A stretch of 64,000 bases of DNA from Arachis hypogaea (GCF_003086295.3 NC_092045.1:88116693-88180692); one strand, 5' to 3'; counted from the first letter of the stretch, positions 22,921-33,919 are shown. Notes: generated by a model from the letters alone, not told the origin. Translations and numbers: made by a program.

Positions 22921-24234
22921 GCATGAGGAATTCCCTCATCAAGAAATCTCTGAGATACCTCAGGGGACACATGTTCCTCCACATAATTATTGGGAGCAAC
23001 TAAGGATAGGAACACCAAAATCACTAGGGATCATGCAACAGAAGCAAGGAAGAGACATAAAGGATCTCAAAAAGCACCATTGGTCCTTTAAAAGGCGCCA
23101 CCCTCACTAAGGTGGACTCATTCCTTAATTTCCTTGTTCTTATCTCTCTATTTTTTGGTTTTTTATGTTACATGTTTATCTATGTTTTGTGTCTCTACTT
23201 CATGATCATTAGTATTTAGTAACTACGTCTTAAGGATATGAATAATTCCATAAATCCTTCACCTCTCTTAAATGAAAAATGTTTCTAATTCAAAAGAACA
23301 AGAAGTACATGAATTTTGAAATTATCCTTGAATTTAGTTTAACTATATTGATGTGGTGACAATACTTTCTGTTTTCTGAATGAATGCTTGAACAGTGCAT
23401 AATTTTGATCTTGTTGTTTATGAATGTTAAAATTGTTGGCTCTTGAAAGAATGATGAACAAAGAGAAATGTTATTGACAATCTGAAAAATCATGAAAATT
23501 GATTCTTAAAGCAAGAAAAAGCAGTGAAAAAGCAAAAGCTTGCGAAAAAAAGTGGCGAAAAATAATAATAATAATAATAGAAAGAAAAAAAAAGAAAAAG
23601 CAAGCAGAAAAAGCCAATAGCCCTTAAAACCAAAAGGCAAGGGTAAAAAGGATCCAAGGCTTTGAGCATCAATCGATAGGAGGGCCAAGGAAATAAAATC
23701 CAGGCCTAAGCGGCTAAATCAAGTCGTCCCTAACCATGTGCTTGTGGCATGTAGGTCCAAGTGAAAAGCTTGAGACTGAGTGGTTAAAGTCGTGATCCAA
23801 AGCAAAAAGAGTGTGCTTAAGAGCTCTGGACACCTCTAATTGGGGGCTTTAGCAACGTTGAGTCACAATCTGAAAAGGTTCACCCAATTATGTGTCTGTG
23901 GCATTTATGTATCCGGTGGTAATACTGGAAAACAAAATGCTTAGGGCCACAGCCAAGACTCATAAAAGTAGCTGTGTTCAAGAATCAACAAACTTAACTA
24001 GGAGAATCAATAACATTATTTGAAATTCTAAGTCCCTAGAGATGCCAATCATTCTAAACTTCAAGGGAAAATGTGAGATGCCAAAACTGTTCAAAGGCAA
24101 AAAGCTACAAGTCCCGCTCATCTAATTAGAATTAATATTCATTGATATTTTGGGATTTATAGTATATTCTCTTCTTTTTATCCTAATTTATTTTCAGTTT
24201 CTTGAGGATAAGCAACAATTTAAGTTTGGTGTTG

Positions 24235-25267
24235 TGATGAGCGGATAATTTATACGCTTTTTGGCATTATTTTTAGATAGTTTTTAGTAGGATCTAGCTA
24301 CTTTTAGGGATGTTTTCATTAGTTTTTATGTAAAATTCACTTATGTATTTTCAACGGTGGAGTTTCTACACACCATAGATTAAGGGTGTGGAGCTCTGCT
24401 GTACCTCAAGTTTCAATGCAATTACTACTATTTTCTATTCAATTCTGCTTGTTCTTATTGTAAGATATTTGTTGCACTTCAACATGATGAATGTGATGAT
24501 CCGTGACACTCATCATCATTCTCACCTATGAACGCGTGACTGACAACCACTTTCGTTCTACCTTAGACCGGGCACATATCTCTTGGATTCCTTAATCAGA
24601 ATCTTCGTGGTATAAGCTAGAATTGATGGTGGCATTCATGGGAATCCGGAAAGTCTAACCTTGTCTGTGGTATTCCAAGTAGGATTCCGAGATTGAATGA
24701 CTGTGACGAGTTTCAAACTCGCGATTGTTGGGCGTGATGACAAACGCAAAAGAATCAAGAGATTCTATTCCAACATGATCGAGAACCGACAGATGATTAG
24801 CCGTGCTGTGACAGAGCATTTGGACCATTTTCACTGAGAGGATGGGATGTAGCCATTGACAACAGTGATGCCCTACATACAGCTTGCCATGGAAAGGAAT
24901 AAGAAGGATTGAAGGAAGGCAGTAGGTAAGCAGAGATCCAACAGGGACAAGCATCTCCATACACTTATCTGAAATTCCCACCATTGAATTACATGAGTAA
25001 CTCTATCTTTATTTTCTGTTTTATTTATTTACTATTCGAAAACTCCATAACATTTGTTATCCGCCTAACTGAGATTTACAAGATGACCATAGCTTGCTTC
25101 ATACCAATAATCTCCGTGGGATCGACCCTTACTCATGTAAGGTATTACTTGGACGACTCAGTGCACTTGCTGGTTAGTTGTGCGGAGTTGTGACTAAGTG
25201 TGATTCACGTTTGAGAGCACTACCAAGTTATTGGAGCCATTGTTGATGATCACAATTTCGTGCACCA
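24235..25267 (+). repeat. 3' LTR of element A (1,033 bp, internally deleted)
   Basis: Same ends as the 5' LTR. It lacks the 609 bp corresponding to 6027-6635; the junction lies after ATTCAC (ending near 24342). TCAC occurs at both sides of the lost segment in the 5' LTR, consistent with a microhomology deletion. Confidence 0.9.
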
Positions 25268-25272
25268 CAAAC

Positions 25273-25446
25273 GCATGCACCAACGCTGCTAATGCTTCTA
25301 CTCAAGCTGACAACAAGAACCAACTTGATGCAGTGAGTGATAATAATGACGAAATTTCAATTTTAATTTCTTGTTCTGGATCTAGATCTGGTGATATAAG
25401 AAACCAAAAGATGGGTTGTGAGCATCAAATATGTATCAACCTTTAA
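25273..25446 (+). pseudogene. SOSEKI-like gene, 3' part
   Basis: Reading on from the codon interrupted at 5920 (after one copy of the CAAAC duplication), the frame stays open for 57 codons to a TAA at 25444-25446. It encodes ACTNAANASTQADNKNQLD, where ASTQAD resembles the ASTQTD-type motif of SOSEKI proteins, then a Ser/Cys/Gly-rich tail. The total without A would be about 200 residues, shorter than full SOSEKI proteins, so the captured copy appears C-terminally truncated. Confidence 0.7.
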
Positions 25447-26009
25447 AAATATAAATTTTAAGGAGATTTTTAGAACGTACCTGTCTAGAACATCAATGAC
25501 AGAGAGAGACAGTAGAGAAGAGGCACAACGGCGACTCTGAGAGCAGAACCACAAACAAGAGAAAGCAGAGCAAAGAAGCAATTATTACCTCCAAGCTCCA
25601 ATTTTTCAATTTGTTTAGAATAGATTAAATTGATCATAATAGGTGAAAAGCCCTAACAGAGTAGATGAAATTGATCGGAATCTGGAATAGAGAAGAGTAC
25701 TTGCTTGAGAAATTGATGAAGACAATCGCGACAGTGCCGAGATAGACGATGGCAATGGCACCACGAGCTAAAGACGATGGCGACGACGGCGCAGAAGACA
25801 ACGTGAAGGTGACGGCGCAGAAGGCAACGACGACGGTGCCGAGTTCTCAAAGATGAAGGCGGCAGCGCAGCGAACACAGTGGATAATGAAAACCTGCGAG
25901 GAGATGTGCTTCTGGCGGTGGTTACATCAATAACTGTGTGAGAAGAAGAGAGTGTTGTGGGTGAATTAGTGTCAGAGAGGATGGATTAAAAAATTTTCAA
26001 CCATTATAG
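25447..26009. other. CACTA interior, no supported gene
   Basis: On the minus strand, 25900-25480 is GC-richer, with repeated CCGTCGTCGTTGCC-like strings and good splice-like sites (a CAG|GTACG donor near 25480). It could be the 5' untranslated exon of a captured or transposon gene. No protein motif was recognised. Confidence 0.35.
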
Positions 26010-26575
26010 TAAATACGATTTAGTGACCGAATTAGCAACCAAATTCTTCCACCTTATTTATTTTATCGGTTTTTAAATAGCGACCGATTTTGCAACCAAT
26101 CGCTTTAAATCAGTATTTATATTTGGTTGCTAAATCGATCGCTAGTTTAACTATTAGCAACCAATTTAGTGTCCACTGGCTTAGCAATCGAATTAGCGAC
26201 CAACCATTTTTAGCTTCATTTTTTATTGGTTGCAAAATCGGTCGCTAAACAAAAAAGTAGCAACCAATTTTGTGACCAACAATTTCAAGGGTTACTTCCT
26301 CAATTCGGTTGCTAATTCGCTTGCTAAGTTAAAAAATAGTGACCATTTTAGCGACCAATATTGTGTTATTCGTATAACAAACTTATCGTTCGGTAAATCA
26401 GTCGCTATTAGTGATCGATTTCTTTGGTCACTAAAATCGGTCACTGAATATAATTTTAGCGACTGATTTTTTTCTAATATTACAAATTCTATATCAGTAG
26501 TTAAATCAATCACTATTAACAATCACGTTTTTTTGTTGCTAAAATCAGTTGCTATTCTGTTAATTTTTTGTAGTG
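26010..26575. repeat. Right subterminal repeats and TIR of CACTA element
   Basis: Dense copies of TAGCGACCGATTT-type motifs in both orientations, then TAATTTTTTGTAGTG ending at 26575, followed by TAG. Confidence 0.8.
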
Positions 26576-26578
26576 TAG

Positions 26579-27355
26579 AATCAAGGACATATAACCAAAT
26601 TAAACATAATTATGTTAATCGCACTAATTGCGTACACAAATAGTTCTCACCTTTATGAATCTAAATTGACTTCTTTCTCTGATGAACAAAGTATAAAAGA
26701 GACAAGGAATACAAACAAAAAAGTACTAGTATACTAATATTTATCATTATATGTAGCAACATTATACATGTGATCTAGAGCCTACAACAATTCCAAAGAT
26801 AAAATATTACATGGGCCATATGCTGCAGAAAACATGATGAAAAATCTAAAATATTTATAAATAAAATTACAAATAAAATAAATGAAAATGTTTATTTTAA
26901 GATACTTCAGTCACATTCTGACTTGATACATTTGCTACAAATTAAATTTACATACTTATTAAAAGAAGCAAGATAAACACGTCTCTATAAAAAAATAAAA
27001 TAAAAAAACCTCACTTGATTTTCTGTCATAAAGTATAGTAGTATTTGACATATATAACTTCGAACAACAAGATCACACTCATCCTTTTCTAAGAGCTCTT
27101 AACAAAATATTTATTAGGTTTTACAAACCTTAGCTTCAACTAAATATATTACAAGTGTTTTAATCTTAAGACTGAAAGTAGAAAATGAAAGGAAGAAAAT
27201 GAGGCACACAAATATTATAAAATATAATAATATTGAAGCATTTCATCAAACATTAGTTGAGAAAAAATATTCTTTTAACACAATCATATCCCAACAGATT
27301 TCAACACAACAATCATTTAGCTAAAATAGAAATTGGACTTGTAACAAACACAAGT
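26579..27355. other. No gene seen
   Basis: AT-rich intergenic DNA right of the CACTA element. No open frame, repeat or RNA gene could be supported. Confidence 0.5.
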
Positions 27356-27360
27356 ATTAT

Positions 27361-29203
27361 TGATAAGTTTGGAAAATTTTAAATTAAAATTAGTGATGAT
27401 CAAACATTATTAATATGATTAATTACAAAATTATTAATTTGATTTTGGTTCACATGTGTTAATTAAATAATTTTGCTGTGCAGATTTTGACTTGGGCCAA
27501 AAAGAAAAATGGCAAGCCCAATCTGATTGAAGAAATTCAGCCTTGGTTTCAAAAATGCTTTAAAAGTTATGGCTGAATTATTATTTTAGTTGGACAGATT
27601 TAATGATTATTAGCCCAAATCACTTTTGGGTGAAAGACCAAGAACTTGGTCCGAATTGAAATTAAAAGGAAAGGGGGAATTTCTTGATGAGTTCGGTTAC
27701 CCACTCACATGGGTTATGGAATTCAAATTTTTATTAACTTGGTTTTAATGCAAGCATTGGAAACATGAAAGAGAAAGAGATTTTGATTTGATGGCATTGA
27801 ATGCTGATCCACGCCACTAAGCAAGAGAGAAGCAAAATTAATTCACTTTTGTTTCTTCATTCAAATCACATTGAAAGTCTTCTCTCTTTTCTCTCATCTC
27901 TCTTCTTGATTTCGGTCACTTCACAGCAACTATGGAAGAAATTTTAAGCTACCATCTGAAAGAAGAAGAAGCTAGTGGTAAGGCCATTGTAATAATGGCA
28001 TCAAGAAAAAGAAAATCTGAAGTATGTTGTGGCTAAGATCTTTACCACAAAAGGTAAGATGTGGTGAAGTAATCTTAAGCTCTCCATACCCTAAAAAGGA
28101 AGAAGATGATCTCGGTCAGAAGAAGAAGATCCTTGGAGGCATGACTTGTCTCTGCATTTGATCAACCACCACAGGAGGTAGCTACAGTGGCTATGTGATG
28201 GAGGATGCAGAAGTTTGAGCAGATAAAGCTGTCATTATCAAGAACTCATCAAGGGTTAGGAATCCTTCTTGTAGTGCAAGTCAAGATGGATGGCTCGGAT
28301 TGATGAAGATTGGTGACCAAGGGAAGACACAAAGGTAATTGCGTGTTGGGTTTTACATTCGGTTATCTCTCCTCTCTCTCTGGCCGAATCGGTTTTTGCA
28401 TGAAGAAGAAGAAGTTTAGCTTGGTTCAATAGTTTCAACCGTGGAGGCTTCCCCTTCTATAAATAAGGGAGAACAGCCAGGGCTTGAAGCAAGGAAAAGA
28501 GTGAAAGTACAGCGTTCCTATAGCTACCCCAGCTAACAGTAGTTCTTCTCCTTCGATGTTCTTCATTTTGTAATTTTCTGTTTAGTTTTGTCTGTCTTGA
28601 GTCTTATGAAAAAAGGCAAACAGTGAGGTTTGTAAGAAAAAGTCATAGAGCAGAAAAAGGCAGAGTGCACAAAATTAAAAGAAAAAGCCATAGATGTCCT
28701 TAGAGGTCCTTTGCACATCTGTGTTGTGTTTCATGATTCTGTGGGAATCCCCTTGCAAGTTGGGTTAGCACTTAGCAGTTGAAAGCTTGGTGGGTTACCA
28801 AGTCAAGTTCAGGATTGGGGTTAGATTCTGAACTTATCCCAAATAGGAAGGGTTGTTCCTAGGGAGAATTGGTGTTTGTAATCAAAGATGATTATAATAA
28901 AATTCCATCATTGTTGTGATGGAGACTGGATGTAGGCTGCATTGCACTTAGCAGTTTAATCAGGATATATCTTGGTGTAATTTTTTCTTTCTCCTACTCC
29001 ATTTTTTATTCTGCTGCATAGGAGACAAAACTGAAAAATATCTCCTGGCTGATCACGAGACAAAACAAAAAAGTCTCGTGACTTGGCATGAGACAAAAAA
29101 AAGAAATATCTCCTCAAGTGTTCTAAAGAACAGTAAGAGTTACTAAGCGAAAAAAGGGGGCTAAGATTCAACCCCCCTTCTCTTAGCCACTGATAAACCA
29201 TCA
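27361..29203 (+). mobile_element. Solo LTR, copia/SIRE-like (1,843 bp)
   Basis: Begins TGATAAGTTTGG and ends GATAAACCATCA, with the perfect duplication ATTAT at 27356-27360 and 29204-29208 and no internal region. A TATA box, TTCTATAAATAAGGG, lies near 28456-28470. The segment GGAGACTGGATGTAGGCTGC at 28921 also occurs in the solo LTR at 36173-37787. The pyrimidine-rich end AACCCCCCTTCTC recalls SIRE-type LTRs; the family is an inference. Confidence 0.75.
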
Positions 29204-29208
29204 ATTAT

Positions 29209-30108
29209 AATTAGTGACAAATCTAAAATCATTCACTTTGTTTTAGCTACTCTAGCAATGTAAGAAATGGAATCAAAAGACCTAGGAAAAAAAGAAAAAA
29301 AGAACACAAATATCCAAATAAAAAAAGGCAAAAAGAAGGAGCAGAACCAATAATGGATGGTGACAGTAAAAGCTAGCTGCGACAGAGACTAGAGGCGACA
29401 CAAGTAGGATGCTCGTGTAGCTGCAGCAGACTCAAATAACGCACATGTAGAATGAGACGACGGGCAGATTCGGAGGAAGATATGAAACAGAGGAGTACAA
29501 CATCGGCAGACGTAGAAGCAACATCGACAAACGTTCAGAGACAAAAGACTAAGGAGATAACAATCAAGAACAATGGTAAAAGAACTCGTGAGTAGATACA
29601 ATGGGTGAAAGTGAAAAATAGAATTAAATAGACAAGGACATTAGATCAAGTTGAAGCCGAACTCTTGATGGATTAAAAAATCATATTAGCGGCGAGTTCT
29701 ATGCAAATTATCACAAAATTAGAATCATTCAGCTACTCTTCTCAAAACCACAACCCTAACCGTCATAAAATAGAAAGATAGGGGCTATTGTAGTCACATG
29801 TAAAAAATATTATGTTAACACAAATCATCCACTACTACATATTTATTTAATATTTATAAATACATATATTGTTTAGTTCATTTTTAATATATATTTTGTA
29901 TTATGACATATATTCTATGTTAATAAATCATTTTAATATACACCTAACATTAACCGTCACATATATTAATGTCCAAAGAGCGATATCGTTTCTCCTTTTT
30001 TTTTGGCGAAGTTACTTCCTCATCACTCTTATTCCCAAATATCTTTCAAACCATGGTTGCAAACTTGCAATAGCAGCATCATTTAGCTTTTAATCTGATG
30101 GGAATAAG
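29209..30108. other. No gene seen
   Basis: AT-rich intergenic DNA with short unsupported open frames only. Confidence 0.5.
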
Positions 30109-30113
30109 TAGTA

Positions 30114-30317
30114 TGATCACAATCCAATCAATCACGTGTCAAATAATTTGTTATTGTCATTATATTAAAATGTTAATATAATAAGGTCCTTGATTAAATT
30201 TAGAGATTTATCATTGTGATAGTGATCATAATATTGAGAGATAAATCTTTTATAATTTAATCAAAATTGTTCTTGGTCATAGGATTATTAAAAAGGACAT
30301 TAATAATCCAGAAAGAT

Positions 30318-30410
<93 letters not shown>

Positions 30411-31790
30411 GGTCTTCATTGGATGAAGAGTAATAGATCTCATTTATTAAATTATATATATAGATGGTGCATATAGAGATATGACCATTGAACTGACTCA
30501 CTTTGAAAATTCCTAATGGTTATAATTACCGTATATTTGTCAATAGGATATTCTCAATATGAACATAGTAATAGAGTTTCCTTTGACCTGCGACTGTCAT
30601 AGTAATTAACAATGTATTTATTATACTTTGATTCCGGACACCTAATACCTTAGGGTGCTAGTTGAATGAATATTGGGTATAATTTAAATACTTGTAGAAT
30701 TAATGATTAGTCAATAGGGAATCTATCAACTCTCGGTAAAGAGTTTGAGCTCTATGATTATAATGACTGAGATGAATAAAACCTTGGCCAAGGAGATTGA
30801 ATGAATGAAGAAATGAGTTTCTTAGGTCATTCACAGTTCATTATAATAATGGTAACAAGTTAGAGTTTGACAATTAAACCATACTCTAAGGGTTAACCAA
30901 GAGCTGGAAAGATGGAAGGAATTATACTTTGTTCTTCTAAGGTTCTTAGTAAAAATATATTACTTCATACTATCGGGTCGTTGAGGAGTGTTGCTAGATG
31001 CCAACCTTGATTAGTAAATTTAGTATGACTAATTTACTACCCGCTTAGTATTGAACCTATGGGGTCACACACTAATGAGTGTTCTAATATTTACTATAGA
31101 ATTATTTAATTATTATTTTGATTTGATCAAATAAATAATTATATTAATTCAAATGGAATATTATTATATTTTTTGCTAGCACCAAAAATATAATAATAGT
31201 ATGATAATTGAGAATATTAAATGAGATTTGAGAATAATTAGTTATTCTATTTCTAAATTTGAATTATAAAGTTGGATGAGATCCTAACTGATTCTGTTTC
31301 AAATCGAGTTATAATATGATTCATAAATTTGAAAGATTCAAATTAAAATAGTAAGATATGATTCAAATTTGAATTGAGATTCAAATTTAAAATCAACAAC
31401 AAATCTCATACTATATATAGGTATGCCAAGAGTAGAGGAAGATATGAGAAAGACAGAGAGAATAACAAGGGTTGTTATTCCTTTACCTCTATGCACATAA
31501 ATGTATGTGAGACTAATTCTTAGAGAATAATTTTATGGTGTGCAAAGAGTTGCAAGAGATTTCTCAATTTAGATCAGATGTCCATTGGTCAAAGGGTTGA
31601 CAGCAAATGTTGGTCTTGGTGTGGATACGCATAGTGCCTTCGTACCATCGAAAGAGAAAAAGATTTTTACTAGTGTACTCAGGTATTTAAATCTGATCTA
31701 CTATTATATTATATTATAGGAATAAAGTTTACGCACAAAATAGATCTTTAAGGATTACTTTCTTTTCTTCCGCTGCGTGTTATGAACACA
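30114..31790 (+). mobile_element. Probable solo LTR (1,677 bp)
   Basis: Begins TGATCACAATCC and ends TTATGAACACA, flanked by TAGTA on both sides (30109-30113 and 31791-31795). A TATA-like CTATATATAG lies at 31411-31420, and the end region CTTCCGCTGCGTG looks like the U5 end of copia LTRs. An inverted match between 31750-31759 and the flank 31792-31801 makes the right boundary slightly uncertain. Confidence 0.55.
30321..30408. repeat. (TA)44 microsatellite
   Basis: An uninterrupted alternating TA tract of about 88 bases inside the solo LTR. Confidence 0.98.
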
Positions 31791-31814
31791 TAGTAATCCT
31801 TCATGATCATCAAA

Positions 31815-31915
31815 CTATTCACTGCTTGATGAGGCTCTCTCCCTCTTACTGTTGCTCTCAACATCCCCATGACCATGATCATCATCCAAGGCATCGTTCC
31901 GGGTGTTTCCATTGA
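31815..31915 (-). pseudogene. Orphan 3' exon-like fragment
   Basis: On the minus strand a strong splice acceptor (TCTTCTATCTTCAG) ends at 31916, followed by an open frame encoding NGNTRNDALDDDHGHGDVES and a Lys/Arg/Ser-rich end, with a TAG at 31817-31815. The polar, acidic-then-basic composition looks like a real C-terminus. No upstream exon was found and no family was recognised. The solo LTR lies about 20 bp past its stop. Confidence 0.3.
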
Positions 31916-31919
31916 CTGA

Positions 31920-32525
31920 AGATAGAAGAGTAATGTTCTTATTATGCAATGCTTCTATTCAGGATGAGTGATGTATATGGATATATTTTTTTATGCTTCT
32001 ACAGAAAGAAAACCTTTATCCTCTATGGAGAAATCTCATCATTCATTTATTTCAATAAATTTTAATAAATAAAAGCGGAAAAGAAAAGAGTGGAACTAAT
32101 AAATGATAGGATTTATACCGTTGAATAAATAAAACTTTTCATATGTATAAGCTCAATAATAGAGAGACTAAAATGCAAACTGTATACTTCGTTGATTTTT
32201 TTTTAGACAATATTCAAATTGGTTCACAAGAAATTTAAGATTGAATATTTTTATTCCAAACAAATTTAAAAATTATTCCAATTAGATATATTAGGCCCTT
32301 TCATTATTTTGAAAATGAACTAATTTATATATTTTGTAATGATATATTTTGAACCTTAATTATTTTATAATAACTTTTAGAGATTTATTTATTTAGTACA
32401 TATTAAAAAATTAATTAAAATTAACCGAGAGACCAATCTATTAAAGAGAGTAACTTTTAAGGACTTTTAGAGAATAAAAATTTGTTAAAGACTAAAATGT
32501 TCTATCTAAAATTTTTTAAAATAGG
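31920..32525. other. No gene seen
   Basis: AT-rich intergenic DNA; nothing supported. Confidence 0.5.
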
Positions 32526-32529
32526 TATG

Positions 32530-33919
32530 CTACACATACAAGTCTTTTTGCCTTACAAGTCTTTTTGCCTTATAAGTCTTACAAGTTGGCACAAGTCCAA
32601 CAAAATATACGCATATTACTCCCACATTCAAGAGTAAATATACGCACGTTACTCAACCGCTTCCTGTTTCCAAAGCGCGCTACTCACCATTATGAATGAC
32701 TCTTCTTCTTCTTCCTCGATGAAAACCATAACTATCATTTTTCTTCGCGTTTCTCCTCCTCCTCCTCTTCTTCCTTCTTCTTCTCCTCCTTCTTTGTATT
32801 TCTCCTCCTTTTTCTTCGCGTGTTTCATCTTCATTGTCGTGTTTCTCCTCCTTTTTCTTCTAATTTTGTAACATTATGTATTTTTTCTTCTTTGTTTGAT
32901 TTTTTCCTCCCAAAAAAAATTATGAGAATATGAAATAAGAAGAAGAAGAAGAAGAAGCAGCAGCAGAAGATGAGGATGAGGAAGAGGAAGAGTTTTGAAT
33001 TATGCAGAACTCATCAGAATAAAAATACACCCAAATATCTTCATTTTACATCCAAATATCTTCGTATTACACCTAAATATCTTCATTTTACACCCAAATT
33101 TGCTGCAGATACAGAAATGAGTTATGTTACGTGTACAGTAAAATCAGCCACCAAAGTCAGTAAGGGCTGTAAATACACCCAAAATAAACCACAGAAGGGC
33201 TGCAAAATACACCCAAAATACACCATATTAAAACAAGCATAAACTATAGAATGAAAATACAACTATAAAACCATCATAAAAAATAACAAAAACCAGATTC
33301 ATGAATCATAACTAAATAGAAATTAAAATAATTCAACTAAAAGAATAAGACAATTCACCCTCCGTCAGATGAAAAGTGATAAACTGTAAATACACCCAAA
33401 CTTTTTTAAAATACACCCAAATATTCCTGATCTACACCCGAACGTCTGATATAAAATGGACAAGATTATATTAATTCTAATCAGAACTAGTATATTAGAT
33501 TCAATTCAAATAAGGAAGAATTTACAGCAAATTTCACAGGCAAGATTCACGCACTGGTTCATCTGACAATCTGAAGTTTAATTATCCATTATCTTCAAAA
33601 ATGATTTAAGAGCTTGGTGTCAAAAAACAATGAAAATCGAGAATAATGAAAAAAGAGAATAGAGAGAGAAAAGCATGTAAATGAAGGAGAAAGCAGAGAG
33701 AAACACACGTAAATGACGAAAGAGAAGGCATAAAAAAACTAACGAAAGAGATCGAAGAGAGAAGACAAAAAATTCGAAAAAGCAAACGGAATCCTTTCAA
33801 AAATTAAAAATCTATTAGTGGCGCGTGAAACATATGTGCATAACAAGTACGTTTAATTATAAGCGTAATAGTAATTAGAGGATTTATAAGACTTGTATAG
33901 TAAAATCACTTGTATGTAG
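32530..33919. mobile_element. TIR transposon, non-autonomous (about 1.4 kb)
   Basis: The left end CTACACATACAAGTC and the reverse-complemented right end CTACATACAAGTGATTTTAC are imperfect terminal inverted repeats; a second inward match (TACAAGTCTT) supports them. The interior has a pyrimidine-rich CTC/TTC block, a GAA/GCA trinucleotide tract (32937-32995) and repeats of TACACCCAAATAT. No transposase. No target duplication was identified, so the superfamily is open. Confidence 0.5.
32937..32995. repeat. Purine-rich trinucleotide tract (GAA/GCA/GAG)
   Basis: GAAGAAGAAG passing into CAGCAGCAG and GAGGAAGAGG; a simple repeat. Confidence 0.8.

Larger units (their letters stand above)
21985..24234 (+). 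other. 3' non-coding region of element A
   Basis: About 2.2 kb without recognisable coding sequence, in the place where pol would be. It holds a hairpin (22048-22065), an array of seven palindromes (22205-22415), a tRNA-Cys-like half (22876-22920), an (AAT)n tract near 23563-23580 and copies of AAGTTTGGTGT at 22701 and 24222, the last only a few bases before the 3' LTR. A typical polypurine tract is not obvious. Confidence 0.6.
5921..25267 (+). mobile_element. Ty3/gypsy-type LTR retrotransposon 'A', gag-pro only, with nested element
   Basis: LTRs at both ends (5921-7562 and 24235-25267) begin TGATGAGCGG and end GTGCACCA, and the element is flanked by the duplication CAAAC (5916-5920 and 25268-25272). 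A primer binding site complementary to tRNA-Asp follows the 5' LTR. The only coding region is gag plus an aspartic protease (19697-21984); no reverse transcriptase, RNase H or integrase is found before the 3' LTR, so it must have relied on another element. The gag resembles Athila-type gypsy gags. Its leader is split by element B (7950-18325); without B it is about 9 kb. Confidence 0.9.
2742..26575. mobile_element. CACTA (En/Spm-type) transposon carrying a captured gene
   Basis: The left end reads CACTACAAGAAATTACC. The right end, reverse-complemented, reads CACTACAAAAAATTAAC. Both ends lie against TAG (2739-2741 and 26576-26578), the 3-bp duplication typical of this superfamily. Several hundred bases inside each end are packed with variants of TAGCGACCGATTT in both orientations, as expected of subterminal transposase-binding repeats. 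Subtracting the 19,347-bp retrotransposon and its 5-bp duplication leaves about 4.5 kb. No transposase motif was seen, so it is probably non-autonomous. Its main cargo is a SOSEKI-like gene fragment. Confidence 0.85.

Noticed and set aside
22876..22950. Complete tRNA gene
   Set aside because: No T arm, B box or 3' acceptor strand; only a 5' half is present.
25653..25877. Arg/Cys/His-rich minus-strand ORF in the CACTA element
   Set aside because: Derived from a GC-rich CGTCGT-type repeat; more like an untranslated exon than coding DNA.
30267..30501. Open frames made of Ile-Tyr repeats on both strands
   Set aside because: They are the translation of the (TA)n microsatellite.
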